The translations under genes and the position numbers were made by a program. The notes beneath the pieces were generated by a model. It had not been told where the DNA came from. It saw only the letters and a list, made by a program, of their open reading frames with translations, and ran no database searches. From JAJXWB01 sp964634325 (GTDB taxonomy: Bacteria; Pseudomonadota; Alphaproteobacteria; Rhizobiales; Beijerinckiaceae), in assembly GCA_964634325.1 (NCBI GenBank), contig CAZWJF010000015.1, forward strand, positions 11,907-75,906: 64,000 nt of DNA, read 5' to 3'. Of the stretch, positions 25,342 through 33,559 are shown one piece after another. Numbering within the stretch: position 1 is the stretch's first letter; each line of letters begins with the position of its first letter.

Positions 25342-26733
25342 ATGAGCCGCCTCTTCATATCGGCTTTTCACAAGTCGTCCGGCAAGACGATGACGTCGAT
25401 CGGACTCGCCTCGGCGCTCGCCGCAAGAGGGCTCGCTGTTCAGCCCTTCAAGAAGGGGCCGGACTATATCGACCCGATGTGGCTTGCCCGCGCCGCCGGG
25501 CGTCCCTGCTACAATCTCGATTTCAACACGCAGACGAACCAGGAGATCGTCGATCTCGTCGCATCCAGATCGCATGGCGCCGACCTTTCCCTGATCGAGG
25601 GCAACAAGGGCTTGCATGACGGCGTCGATGTCGAAGGACGGGATTCCAGCGCAGCGCTGGCCAGACTTGTCCGGTCGCCGGTCGTCATCGTGATCGATAC
25701 GCTCGGCATGACGCGCGGCGTCGCGCCGATGCTGCTCGGCTACAAGTCCTTCGATCCGCAGACGCGCGTCGCGGGCGTCATTCTCAACAAGGTCGGCGCG
25801 CCGCGGCAGGAGACCAAGCTGCGGCAAGCCATCGAGCGTTATTGCGATGTTCCGATCCTGGGCGTCATCGGACGCGACAGCACGCCAATCGTCGAGGAGC
25901 GGCACCTCGGCCTCATGACGCCATCCGAGTGTCTGCAGATCGATCGCGCCATCGCGCATCTGCGCGGCGTCGTGGAAAGCGGCGTCGATCTCGATCGCAT
26001 CATCGCGCTCGCCGACGCCTCGCCTCTGGCCGATGCGCCCGCGCCGCCGCCCGGCGCCGCCGCGAGTGTGCGGCTTGCGATCGCGCGGGACCCGGCGTTC
26101 GGCTTCTACTACGCCGACGATCTCGAAGCGCTGGAGCGCGCCGGCGCGCAACTCGTTTTCTTCGATGCGCTGAACGATGCGCGTCTCCCGGACTGCGACG
26201 GCCTGTTCATCGGCGGCGGATTTCCGGAGACTCAGGCGGCGGCGCTCGCCGCCAACGCGGCCCTGCGGTCGGACGTTCGTCGCGCACTCGAGGGCGGGTT
26301 GCCAGCCTACGCCGAATGCGGCGGCTTGATGTATCTCTGTCGCACGCTCGAATGGCGCGGTCAGCGTCACGAGATGGTCGGAATCGTGCCTGCCGACGTC
26401 GAGATGCGCGACAAGCCGCAGGGGCGCGGCCTCGTCGTCGTCGAGGAGACCGGAGATATGCCATGGCGCGGCGGGTCGTCCGCGCCGATCCCGGCGCACG
26501 AGTTTCACTACGCAGCCTTGACCAACATCGACCCGACGGCCCGTTTCGCCTATCGCATGCGTCGCGGACACGGCGTCGACGGCGGGCGCGACGGCTTCGT
26601 GGTCGGCAATCTGCTTGCGGCCTTCACGCATTTCCGGGATACCTCCCGCAACAGGTGGGCGGGGCGCTTCGTCGACTTCGTGCGCGATCGGCGCGATGCG
26701 CGCGCCGGCGCCGCGCTGCGTCGTGCGGGCTGA
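25342..26733 (+). CDS. dsrN: DsrN, cobyrinate a,c-diamide synthase-like siroheme amidase
   Basis: A 463-residue protein of the CbiA/CobB family. The N-terminal ATP site is SAFHKSSGKTMTSIG and the C-terminal glutamine amidotransferase domain carries its nucleophile in YAECGGLMYL. In dsr systems this protein is thought to convert siroheme to siroamide, the cofactor of DsrAB. The operon position beside cysG supports this reading rather than cobalamin synthesis; no other cobalamin gene is in the window. Confidence 0.9.
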   Translation: MSRLFISAFHKSSGKTMTSIGLASALAARGLAVQPFKKGPDYIDPMWLARAAGRPCYNLDFNTQTNQEIVDLVASRSHGADLSLIEGNKGLHDGVDVEGRDSSAALARLVRSPVVIVIDTLGMTRGVAPMLLGYKSFDPQTRVAGVILNKVGAPRQETKLRQAIERYCDVPILGVIGRDSTPIVEERHLGLMTPSECLQIDRAIAHLRGVVESGVDLDRIIALADASPLADAPAPPPGAAASVRLAIARDPAFGFYYADDLEALERAGAQLVFFDALNDARLPDCDGLFIGGGFPETQAAALAANAALRSDVRRALEGGLPAYAECGGLMYLCRTLEWRGQRHEMVGIVPADVEMRDKPQGRGLVVVEETGDMPWRGGSSAPIPAHEFHYAALTNIDPTARFAYRMRRGHGVDGGRDGFVVGNLLAAFTHFRDTSRNRWAGRFVDFVRDRRDARAGAALRRAG

Positions 26734-26781
26734 GCGTTCACGGGCGCGTCGGCGGGACGAGAGGGTTACACGGACGATTCA

Positions 26782-28236
26782 ATGGATCATTTGCCGATCT
26801 TCCTCGACATCAAGGGCAAATGGGCGGCCGTCGTCGGCGGCGGGGTCGCGGCGGCGCGCCGCGCTGAACTGTTCCTGCGGGCCGGCGCCTACGTGACCGT
26901 TTTCGCGCCCTCCCTCAGCGACGAATTCGTGGCGCTTTCGGAGAAGTTCGCGTTCGAGCATCTCGGGCGTATGCCGTACAAACCGGCGGAACTCGAGGGC
27001 GTAGCGATTTGCGTGGTCGCTACCGACGACGCGACGACCGACGAGAAGGCGCACGAGATCGTGAGCAAGACCGACGCGCTGGTCAATGTCGCGACGCGCC
27101 CGGACCTCTGCGAATTCATTTTGCCATCCATCGTCGACCGCAGCCCGCTGATCGTGGCCGTCTCCACGGGCGGCGCATCGCCGATCCTCGGGCGCATGCT
27201 GAAGGCGCGCCTGGAGGCCACGATACCGGCCTCCTACGGACGGCTCGCGGATTTCGTGCGCGGCGCGCGCGCGAAGGTGAACGCGGCTCTGGCGGACATG
27301 ACGGCGCGTCGCAGGTTTTGGGAGCGGACGCTCGACGGTCCAATCGGCGAAATGGTTCTGGCCGGCGACGACGCGCGCGCCGCGCATGCGCTGGACGTGG
27401 AAATCGATCATGCGTCGGCAGGCGAAGCCCAGGAGATCAGGGGCGAGGTCTTTCTGGTCGGCGCGGGGCCGGGCGATCCTGATCTTCTGACCTTCCGCGC
27501 GCTTCGGCTCATGCAGAAGGCCGACGTCGTGCTCTACGATCGCCTCGTCGATCCGGCGATCGTCGATCTCGTGCGGCGCGAAGCCGAACGCATCTATGTC
27601 GGCAAGCGGCCCAACAACCATGCGCTGCCGCAGGAGGAGATCAGCGAACTGCTGGTCAAGCTGGCGCGACAGGGCAAACGCGTCCTGCGCCTGAAGGGCG
27701 GCGACCCCTTCGTGTTCGGACGCGGCGGCGAAGAGATCGAAAAACTCGCCGACGAGCGCATTCCGTTTCAGGTGTGTCCGGGCGTCACCGCAGCGATCGG
27801 CTGCTCGGCTTATTCCGGCATTCCGCTCACCCATCGGGACCATGCGCAAGCCTGCGTGTTCGTCACCGCGCACAGCAAGCAGGGTCCTATCGATCTCGAC
27901 TGGTCGAGCGTCATTCGACCCGGTCAGACAGTGGCCGTTTACATGGGGCTGAACCATATAGAAGAGCTGATGGAAGCGTTCGTCGCGCGCGGCGCGTCGC
28001 CGGACCTGCCGGCTGCGATCGTCGACAACGGGACCCGCGCCAACCAGCGCGTCGTCGTCGGCACGCTGGCGACGCTCGCCGCCAAGGCGCGGGCCGCGCA
28101 ATTGCGCGGACCGACCATCGTCATCGTGGGCTCCGTCGTGAGCCTGCGCGAGAAACTGGATTGGCATTGGCGCGAGGGCGCGACTGCGGCGACGACCGCC
28201 GCGCACGCGACGCCGGACAAGAACGAGAGGCTATGA
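26782..28236 (+). CDS. cysG: Siroheme synthase CysG (three activities)
   Basis: A 484-residue fusion. The N-terminal part (GKWAAVVGGGVAAARRAELF) is the precorrin-2 dehydrogenase/ferrochelatase domain. From about residue 225 the uroporphyrinogen III methyltransferase domain begins (FLVGAGPGDPDLLTFRAL) and contains GGDPFVFGRGGEE. It makes siroheme from uroporphyrinogen III, which DsrAB needs. A dsr-located copy is typical for sulfur oxidisers. It ends 1 base before the next gene. Confidence 0.94.
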   Translation: MDHLPIFLDIKGKWAAVVGGGVAAARRAELFLRAGAYVTVFAPSLSDEFVALSEKFAFEHLGRMPYKPAELEGVAICVVATDDATTDEKAHEIVSKTDALVNVATRPDLCEFILPSIVDRSPLIVAVSTGGASPILGRMLKARLEATIPASYGRLADFVRGARAKVNAALADMTARRRFWERTLDGPIGEMVLAGDDARAAHALDVEIDHASAGEAQEIRGEVFLVGAGPGDPDLLTFRALRLMQKADVVLYDRLVDPAIVDLVRREAERIYVGKRPNNHALPQEEISELLVKLARQGKRVLRLKGGDPFVFGRGGEEIEKLADERIPFQVCPGVTAAIGCSAYSGIPLTHRDHAQACVFVTAHSKQGPIDLDWSSVIRPGQTVAVYMGLNHIEELMEAFVARGASPDLPAAIVDNGTRANQRVVVGTLATLAAKARAAQLRGPTIVIVGSVVSLREKLDWHWREGATAATTAAHATPDKNERL

Positions 28237-28237
28237 G

Positions 28238-29359
28238 ATGAGCGTGACCCAAGAACAAGTAATGGCCGCGATATCGGAACTTCCGGGGCCTGACGCGTCG
28301 AAGACGCTCGCCGCCTCCGGCGCGCTGTCCGGCGTCAATGTGCGCGACGGCAAGGTGTTCGTCTCGATCACCGTCGATCCGGGTCGCGCGTCCGCGCTCG
28401 AACCGATGCGCGCGCGCGTCGAGTCCGTCATCAAGAAACTGCCGGGCGTCAATCAGGTGTTCGTGTCCCTAACCAGCGAGGCCGAGCAGGGTTCCGCGCC
28501 GCGCGCGACCCCAGCTGCCCCGCGCAGCGCTCCCCAGAAGCCTGAAGCTGCGGGCGGCGCGGCCGGCATCAAGAAGATCATTGCCGTCGCCTCGGGCAAG
28601 GGCGGCGTCGGCAAGTCGACGACCGCCTGCAACATCGCGCTCGGGCTCGTTCGACAGGGACTGAAGGTCGGCGTGCTCGATGCGGACGTCTATGGCCCGT
28701 CGATGCCGCGCCTGTTCGGCATCAAGGAGAAGCCTCATATGGCCGAGGACGGCGTGAAGCTCGCGCCGATCGAGAAGTACGGCGTGAAAGTCATGTCGAT
28801 CGGTTTCCTCGTCGAGGATGACGCGCCGATCGTCTGGCGCGGCCCGATGGTCATGTCGGCGCTCAAGCAATTGCTGGAAGATGTCGACTGGGGCGATCTC
28901 GACGCGCTGATCGTCGACATGCCGCCCGGCACCGGCGACGCGCAGCTGACCCTCGCCCAGAACGTGCCGCTCGCCGGCGCCGTCATCGTGTCGACGCCGC
29001 AGGACCTTGCGCTGATCGACGCGCGTCGCGGCATCGCCATGTTCCAGCAGGTGCATGTGCCGATCCTCGGCGTCGTGGAGAACATGAGCTATTTCCTGTG
29101 CCCGCATTGCGGCCAGCGCTCGGATGTCTTCGCGCACGGCGGCGCGCGTCACGAGGCGGATCGTCTCGGCGTGCCGTTCCTCGGCGAGGCGCCGTTGCAC
29201 ATGTCGATCCGCGAGACGTCCGACAGCGGCAGCCCGGTCGTCGTGAGTTCGCCCGACAGCGCGCAGGCGAAGTCCTATGTGGATATCGCCGCGAAAGTGT
29301 GGAGCGGAGTCGCTGGCGGACAGGGCGCCCGACCGGCGCCGCGCATCGTTACGCATTGA
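28238..29359 (+). CDS. Mrp/NBP35 family iron-sulfur carrier ATPase
   Basis: A 373-residue P-loop protein. A MIP18-type domain covers about residues 5-80, a Pro/Ala-rich linker follows, then the deviant Walker A SGKGGVGKSTT (119-129) and a CPHC pair that binds a bridging [4Fe-4S] cluster in this family (ApbC/NBP35). Such proteins load Fe-S clusters onto target enzymes. Being inside the dsr operon, it may serve the many Fe-S proteins of Dsr, but it could equally be the general housekeeping copy. The ATG follows the cysG stop by one base. Confidence 0.9.
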   Translation: MSVTQEQVMAAISELPGPDASKTLAASGALSGVNVRDGKVFVSITVDPGRASALEPMRARVESVIKKLPGVNQVFVSLTSEAEQGSAPRATPAAPRSAPQKPEAAGGAAGIKKIIAVASGKGGVGKSTTACNIALGLVRQGLKVGVLDADVYGPSMPRLFGIKEKPHMAEDGVKLAPIEKYGVKVMSIGFLVEDDAPIVWRGPMVMSALKQLLEDVDWGDLDALIVDMPPGTGDAQLTLAQNVPLAGAVIVSTPQDLALIDARRGIAMFQQVHVPILGVVENMSYFLCPHCGQRSDVFAHGGARHEADRLGVPFLGEAPLHMSIRETSDSGSPVVVSSPDSAQAKSYVDIAAKVWSGVAGGQGARPAPRIVTH

Positions 29360-29393
29360 TCGGCCGAAAGCGGCCAGCACCAAGGGGAGAAAG

Positions 29394-29732
29394 ATGGCAA
29401 TCGAATTCGAGGGCAAGACGATCGAGACGACCGCCAGCGGCTATCTGGTCGATCAGGAAGACTGGAGCCGCGGACTCGCCGAATATCTCGCCAAGCAGGA
29501 TCAGATCGAGCTGACCCAGAAACACTGGGACCTGATCGACTATCTGCGCGAAGAGTTCTTCGAGAACAATGAGTCGACGCCGAACACGCGCACGATCATC
29601 AAGGCGATGAGCGATCGTTGGGGCGAGAAGGTCGACCAGAAGAGTCTTTATGACCTCTTCCCGCTCGATCCGTCCAAGCAGGGCGGTCGAATCGCCGGTC
29701 TGCCGGAAAGCCGTCGCAAGGGCGGATACTGA
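29394..29732 (+). CDS. DsrC-family paralogue with no cysteine
   Basis: A 112-residue protein clearly related to the upstream DsrC (shared segments: GYLVDQEDWSRGLAEYLAKQ, LTQKHWDLIDYLREEFFE, KQGGRIAGLP). Both C-terminal redox cysteines are replaced: the inner one by Gly, and the end is RRKGGY. There is no cysteine in the whole protein, so it cannot carry sulfur. Cysteine-free DsrC-family proteins have been suggested to have regulatory roles; I cannot name the class with certainty. The ATG at 29394 follows a GGGGAGA site, 34 bases after the Mrp gene. Confidence 0.88.
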   Translation: MAIEFEGKTIETTASGYLVDQEDWSRGLAEYLAKQDQIELTQKHWDLIDYLREEFFENNESTPNTRTIIKAMSDRWGEKVDQKSLYDLFPLDPSKQGGRIAGLPESRRKGGY

Positions 29733-29734
29733 TC

Positions 29735-29749
29735 CGGGCGGTTCGCCCG
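29735..29749 (+). other. Small stem-loop after the cysteine-free dsrC paralogue
   Basis: CGGGCG (29735-29740), a 3-base loop and CGCCCG (29744-29749) form a perfect 6-bp hairpin starting 3 bases after the stop codon. There is no T run. It resembles the hairpins behind dsrA, dsrB and dsrC. Confidence 0.45.
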
Positions 29750-29775
29750 CGCACATGCGGCGGCGAGGATAATAG

Positions 29776-30570
29776 ATGATCCATGTAGCGGATTTCGCCG
29801 CCGCGACTTCGGGCACTCTGGTGGGCTTTGTTCTCGGCCTGATCGGCGGAGGCGGCTCGGTTCTGGCCGTGCCGCTGCTCGTCTATTTCGTCGGGGTCGC
29901 GTCTCCGCATGTGGCGATCGGCACGAGTTCGGTCGCGGTCGCCTCGAACGCCTTCTTCAATCTGTTGAGCCACTGGCGCCAGGGCAATGTGCGTTGGCCT
30001 TGCGCCATGGTGTTTACGGCGGCCGGCATCGCCGGCGCGGCTTTGGGCTCGATCGCCGGAAAGGCGTTCGACGGCAAGAAGCTCTTGTTCCTGTTTGGCG
30101 TGCTGATGGTCGTCATCGGCGTGTCGATGCTGTTGCGCAAGCGCGCGGACGGCGCGGGCTTCCAGCCGCTGGCCGCCAGCAACGCTGGCGTGCTCGGACC
30201 AAAGCTCGCTGTGACAGGAGGCGCCATCGGCGCATTGTCCGGGTTCTTCGGCATCGGCGGCGGGTTTCTGATCGTGCCGGGTCTGATCGCCTCCGCCTCG
30301 ATGCCCATGCTGGCGGCGGTCGGCACGTCGCTCGTGGCGGTGACGGCTTTCGGGTTGACCACGGCGATCTCTTACGCCGCCTCCGGGCTCGTCGACTGGC
30401 GGATTGCGGCGATCTTCATCGCATTCGGGGTCGTCGGCGGATACGCCGGCACGAAGGCGGCCATCGGGCTTGCGGCCAGGAAGTCGGCGCTGTCGAAAAT
30501 ATTCGCCGTCGTCGTCATCGGCGTCGGCTGTTACGTGATGGCGCGCGGGTTTTCGGCGCTGGCGGGCTGA
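29776..30570 (+). CDS. TauE/SafE family sulfite/organosulfonate-type permease
   Basis: A 264-residue membrane protein with about eight hydrophobic segments and the two family repeats (GLIGGGGSVLAVPLLVYFVG and GFFGIGGGFLIVPGLI). TauE/SafE proteins are thought to export sulfite, sulfonates or related anions. At the end of the dsr operon a role in releasing excess sulfite or taking up a sulfur compound is plausible, but the substrate is unknown. Its last 56 bases overlap the 3' end of the convergent cbbR gene. Confidence 0.88.
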   Translation: MIHVADFAAATSGTLVGFVLGLIGGGGSVLAVPLLVYFVGVASPHVAIGTSSVAVASNAFFNLLSHWRQGNVRWPCAMVFTAAGIAGAALGSIAGKAFDGKKLLFLFGVLMVVIGVSMLLRKRADGAGFQPLAASNAGVLGPKLAVTGGAIGALSGFFGIGGGFLIVPGLIASASMPMLAAVGTSLVAVTAFGLTTAISYAASGLVDWRIAAIFIAFGVVGGYAGTKAAIGLAARKSALSKIFAVVVIGVGCYVMARGFSALAG

Positions 30571-31498
30571 CCGGCGCGCCGATCCGCGGGAACAGATCGC
30601 GGCGATTGCTGGCGACGAAATCGCGAAACACCTCGGTGGCGCGCGTCGGCGGCCGATTGATCCGGTTGAGCAGAAACCATTGACGCACGAGCGGCAGGCC
30701 CAGCGCCGGCAACGCGACGAGCTTGCCGTCCGCAAGCTCCGTCAGGCAGGTGTGCGCGGAAATGATCGCCAATCCGAGGCCCGCGAGGACGGATTGCTTG
30801 ATCGTTTCGTTTGAGCCCATATCGACGATGTCGAACATCCGGCCGCCGCCGAGACGCGCCAGAAAGTTCTCCATCAGCATGCGCGTGCCGGAGCCTTGCT
30901 CGCGCGCCAGAAAGCGCTCGTGCGCAAGGTCTTCAGCGGTGACGGAGGGGGCGCGCGCCAGTCTGTGGTTCGCGGCGGCGATCAACACATGCGGATGATC
31001 GGCCATGGGCGCGCTCTCCACTTCGATCTGCGGCGGCGGTCGACCCATCAGCAAGATGTCGAATTCGTTGCGTTCGAGCCCCCGGACGATCTCGCTCCGG
31101 TTGCCGATGACGAGCTTCACCCTGATGTCGGGGTGCGCGACGTGGAAGGCTGCGACAATGTGCGGCGCCAGGTATTTGGCCGTGCTGACGACGCCAAAAA
31201 CGATCGAACCTGCGGCGCCAGACCGCAGGGCGTCGATCCGATCGCCGGCGCGCTCGATGAGTCGTTCGATGTCGTTTGCGACCTCGAGCAGTTCCGCGCC
31301 GACCTCGGTCGGCGTAAAGTTCTGGCTCGTTCGATCGAAAAGCGGCGCTCCGACGCAGGATTCCAGGTGTTTCAGCGCTGTGGTCACCGCAGGCGGGGTC
31401 ACGTGCAGCGTCTTGGCGGCTCCGGTCACGGAGCCGGTCTCCACTGTTGCGGCGAGAGCGCGCAACTGTTTTCTGGTGAGGGCGCGTAGGTCGCTCAT
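30515..31498 (-). CDS. cbbR: LysR-type regulator CbbR (next to cbbF)
   Basis: A 327-residue LysR regulator: an N-terminal winged helix (LRALAATVETGSVTGAAKTL), then an effector-binding domain with SNETIKQSVLAGLGLAIIS typical of CbbR. It stands divergently from cbbF across 104 bases, the classical CbbR position, and would activate the cbbFPTM genes in response to metabolites. Its C-terminal end is an Arg- and Pro-rich tail (PKTRAPSRNSRRR) that runs 56 bases into the TauE gene on the other strand. Confidence 0.92.
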   Translation of the reverse strand: MSDLRALTRKQLRALAATVETGSVTGAAKTLHVTPPAVTTALKHLESCVGAPLFDRTSQNFTPTEVGAELLEVANDIERLIERAGDRIDALRSGAAGSIVFGVVSTAKYLAPHIVAAFHVAHPDIRVKLVIGNRSEIVRGLERNEFDILLMGRPPPQIEVESAPMADHPHVLIAAANHRLARAPSVTAEDLAHERFLAREQGSGTRMLMENFLARLGGGRMFDIVDMGSNETIKQSVLAGLGLAIISAHTCLTELADGKLVALPALGLPLVRQWFLLNRINRPPTRATEVFRDFVASNRRDLFPRIGAPVSPPAPKTRAPSRNSRRR

Positions 31499-31503
31499 TC
31501 AAT

Positions 31504-31516
31504 TAATGTAAATTAC
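31504..31516. promoter_or_regulatory. Candidate CbbR site before cbbF
   Basis: The AT-rich gap between cbbR and cbbF contains TAAT-N4-ATTA (31504-31515) overlapping the perfect repeat GTAA-A-TTAC (31508-31516). This has the T-N11-A form expected for a LysR regulator. Confidence 0.5.
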
Positions 31517-31602
31517 AATTCCGATTTTTTAAATTTCTTTTTTCCGGCGCGCCAGCGAGATTGCGCCCGCCGCGGCCTTGAGAGCCGCGCGGAGGATGCG
31601 AG

Positions 31603-32664
31603 ATGGCCCGAGCGAATGGCGCGCCTGAACAGGCGGCGCAGGACTTGCGCGTTTATCTGGACCAGTGGCGCGCCGGCGGCGCCGCCCGCGCGCCCGTCGC
31701 CGACGCAGTGTTGGCTCTCGCCGATGCGGCGGTCGAGATCGCCCGGATGGTGCGGCTCGGTCCGCTGGCCGGCGCGCTCGGCGCGGAGGTCGGCGCGGCC
31801 AACGCGGACGGCGACAAGCAGCGTGCGCTCGACGTGCTGGCGAACGAGGCCGTGCTGCATGCGCTGCAGAAAACCAGGACGGCCTATTTCGCATCCGAAG
31901 AAGAAGACGAGATCCTCACGTTGCATGCCGACGGCGCTCTCGCGATCGCGGTCGATCCGCTCGATGGATCGTCGAACATCGACACGAATACGTCGATCGG
32001 AACGATCTTCTCCATCTTTCCGGCCTCGCCGGACGGCGCGACCGCGTCCTTCTTCCGTGCAGGGTCGGAGCAACTCGCCGCCGGCTACGTGATCTACGGG
32101 CCGCAGACGGCGATGGCGCTGACCCTGGGCGAGGGAACCTTCATCTTCGTGCTCGATCCGCACGATGTCTTTCGGCTCGCCCCGATGCGTCCCGCCATTC
32201 CGAAGACCTCGCGCGAATATGCGATCAACGCCTCGAACTATCGCTTCTGGCGCGAGCCCGTTCGCGCCTATGTCGACGATTGTCTGGCCGGCGCCGAAGG
32301 GCCGCGCGGGCGCGACTTCAACATGCGCTGGCTGGCCTCTCTGGTCGCCGAGGCGCATCGCATTCTCGTGCGTGGCGGCGTGTTTCTGTACCCCGCCGAT
32401 CGTCGGCCGGGATACGAGCGCGGCCGCCTGCGGCTGATCTACGAAGCTGCGCCGATCGCCATGCTGATCGAGCAGGCCGGCGGCGCCGCCAACGACGGCG
32501 AGACGCGCATTCTCGACAAGATTCCGACCACGTTGCATCAGCGCACGCCGCTGATCTTCGGCTCGTCGGAGAAAGTGGACCGCGTCGCAGAACTGCACGC
32601 AACCCCATCCGACCACCGCGCACGTTCGCCTCTCTTCGGCGAACGCGGTCTGTTTCGTTCGTGA
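31603..32664 (+). CDS. cbbF: Fructose-1,6-bisphosphatase (class I)
   Basis: A 353-residue enzyme with the metal- and phosphate-binding motif DPLDGSSNID at 118-127 and the acidic segment EEDEILTL before it. It turns fructose-1,6-bisphosphate (and often sedoheptulose-1,7-bisphosphate) into the monophosphate in the Calvin cycle. It is the first gene of the cbbFPTM-rpe set and starts 104 bases from the divergent cbbR. Confidence 0.94.
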   Translation: MARANGAPEQAAQDLRVYLDQWRAGGAARAPVADAVLALADAAVEIARMVRLGPLAGALGAEVGAANADGDKQRALDVLANEAVLHALQKTRTAYFASEEEDEILTLHADGALAIAVDPLDGSSNIDTNTSIGTIFSIFPASPDGATASFFRAGSEQLAAGYVIYGPQTAMALTLGEGTFIFVLDPHDVFRLAPMRPAIPKTSREYAINASNYRFWREPVRAYVDDCLAGAEGPRGRDFNMRWLASLVAEAHRILVRGGVFLYPADRRPGYERGRLRLIYEAAPIAMLIEQAGGAANDGETRILDKIPTTLHQRTPLIFGSSEKVDRVAELHATPSDHRARSPLFGERGLFRS

Positions 32665-32673
32665 GGCCCAGGC

Positions 32674-33549
32674 ATGTCGCTCAAACATCCCATCATTTCC
32701 GTGGTCGGTTCGTCCGGCGCGGGCACCAGCACCGTCAAGCACACGTTCGATCAGATATTCCGTCGTGAAGGAATCACTGCGGCGTCGATCGAAGGCGACG
32801 CCTTTCATCGCTACGATCGCGTAGCGATGAAGGCGGAAATGACCAAGCGTCTCGCGGCGAACGATCAGAAGTTCAGCCACTTTTCAGTCGACGCCAATCT
32901 GCTCGACGAACTGGCCGCGCAGTTCCGCGCCTATTCGCACGAGGGACGCTGCAAGACCCGCCAATATGTCCATGACGAAGGCGAAGCAGAGAAATACGGT
33001 TCTTCGCCCGGAACGTTCACCGATTGGCGCGAGATCGGCGAGGGCTCGGACGTTCTCTTTTACGAGGGCCTTCATGGCGCGGTGAAAATGGACGGCGTCG
33101 ACGTCGCGTCGCACGCGGATCTGAAGATCGGCGTCGTTCCCGTCATCAATCTCGAATGGATCCAGAAGATCCATCGCGACCGCGCTTCGCGCGGCTATTC
33201 GACAGAGGCGGTGACGGACACGATCTTGCGCCGCATGCATTCCTACGTGCACACGATCTGCCCGCAGTTCACGGAAACAGACGTGAACTTCCAGCGCGTG
33301 CCGATCGTCGACACTTCGAATCCTTTCGTCGCGCGCTGGATTCCAACCGCCGGCGAGTCGCTGGTCGTGATTCGCTTCAAGAATCCGCGCGGCATCGATT
33401 TCTCCTACCTGGTCACGATGATCCAGGGGAGCTGGATGAGCCGCGCCAATTCGATCGTCATTCCCGGCGACAAGATGGACCTCGCGATGCAGTTGATCCT
33501 GACGCCGATGATCATCCGGCTCGTCGAACGCGCGCGCGCCGCGAAATAA
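32674..33549 (+). CDS. cbbP: Phosphoribulokinase
   Basis: A 291-residue kinase of the proteobacterial octameric class, with the P-loop GSSGAGTST at 12-20 and DAFHRYDR shortly after. It phosphorylates ribulose-5-phosphate to ribulose-1,5-bisphosphate, the substrate of both RuBisCOs here. It begins 9 bases after cbbF. The length is usual for the class. Confidence 0.95.
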   Translation: MSLKHPIISVVGSSGAGTSTVKHTFDQIFRREGITAASIEGDAFHRYDRVAMKAEMTKRLAANDQKFSHFSVDANLLDELAAQFRAYSHEGRCKTRQYVHDEGEAEKYGSSPGTFTDWREIGEGSDVLFYEGLHGAVKMDGVDVASHADLKIGVVPVINLEWIQKIHRDRASRGYSTEAVTDTILRRMHSYVHTICPQFTETDVNFQRVPIVDTSNPFVARWIPTAGESLVVIRFKNPRGIDFSYLVTMIQGSWMSRANSIVIPGDKMDLAMQLILTPMIIRLVERARAAK

Positions 33550-33559
33550 GGAGGCAAGA

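Noticed and set aside
25342..26733. Reading the CbiA-like gene as part of cobalamin synthesis
   Set aside because: No cobalamin genes are nearby; its position between dsrP and cysG fits DsrN.
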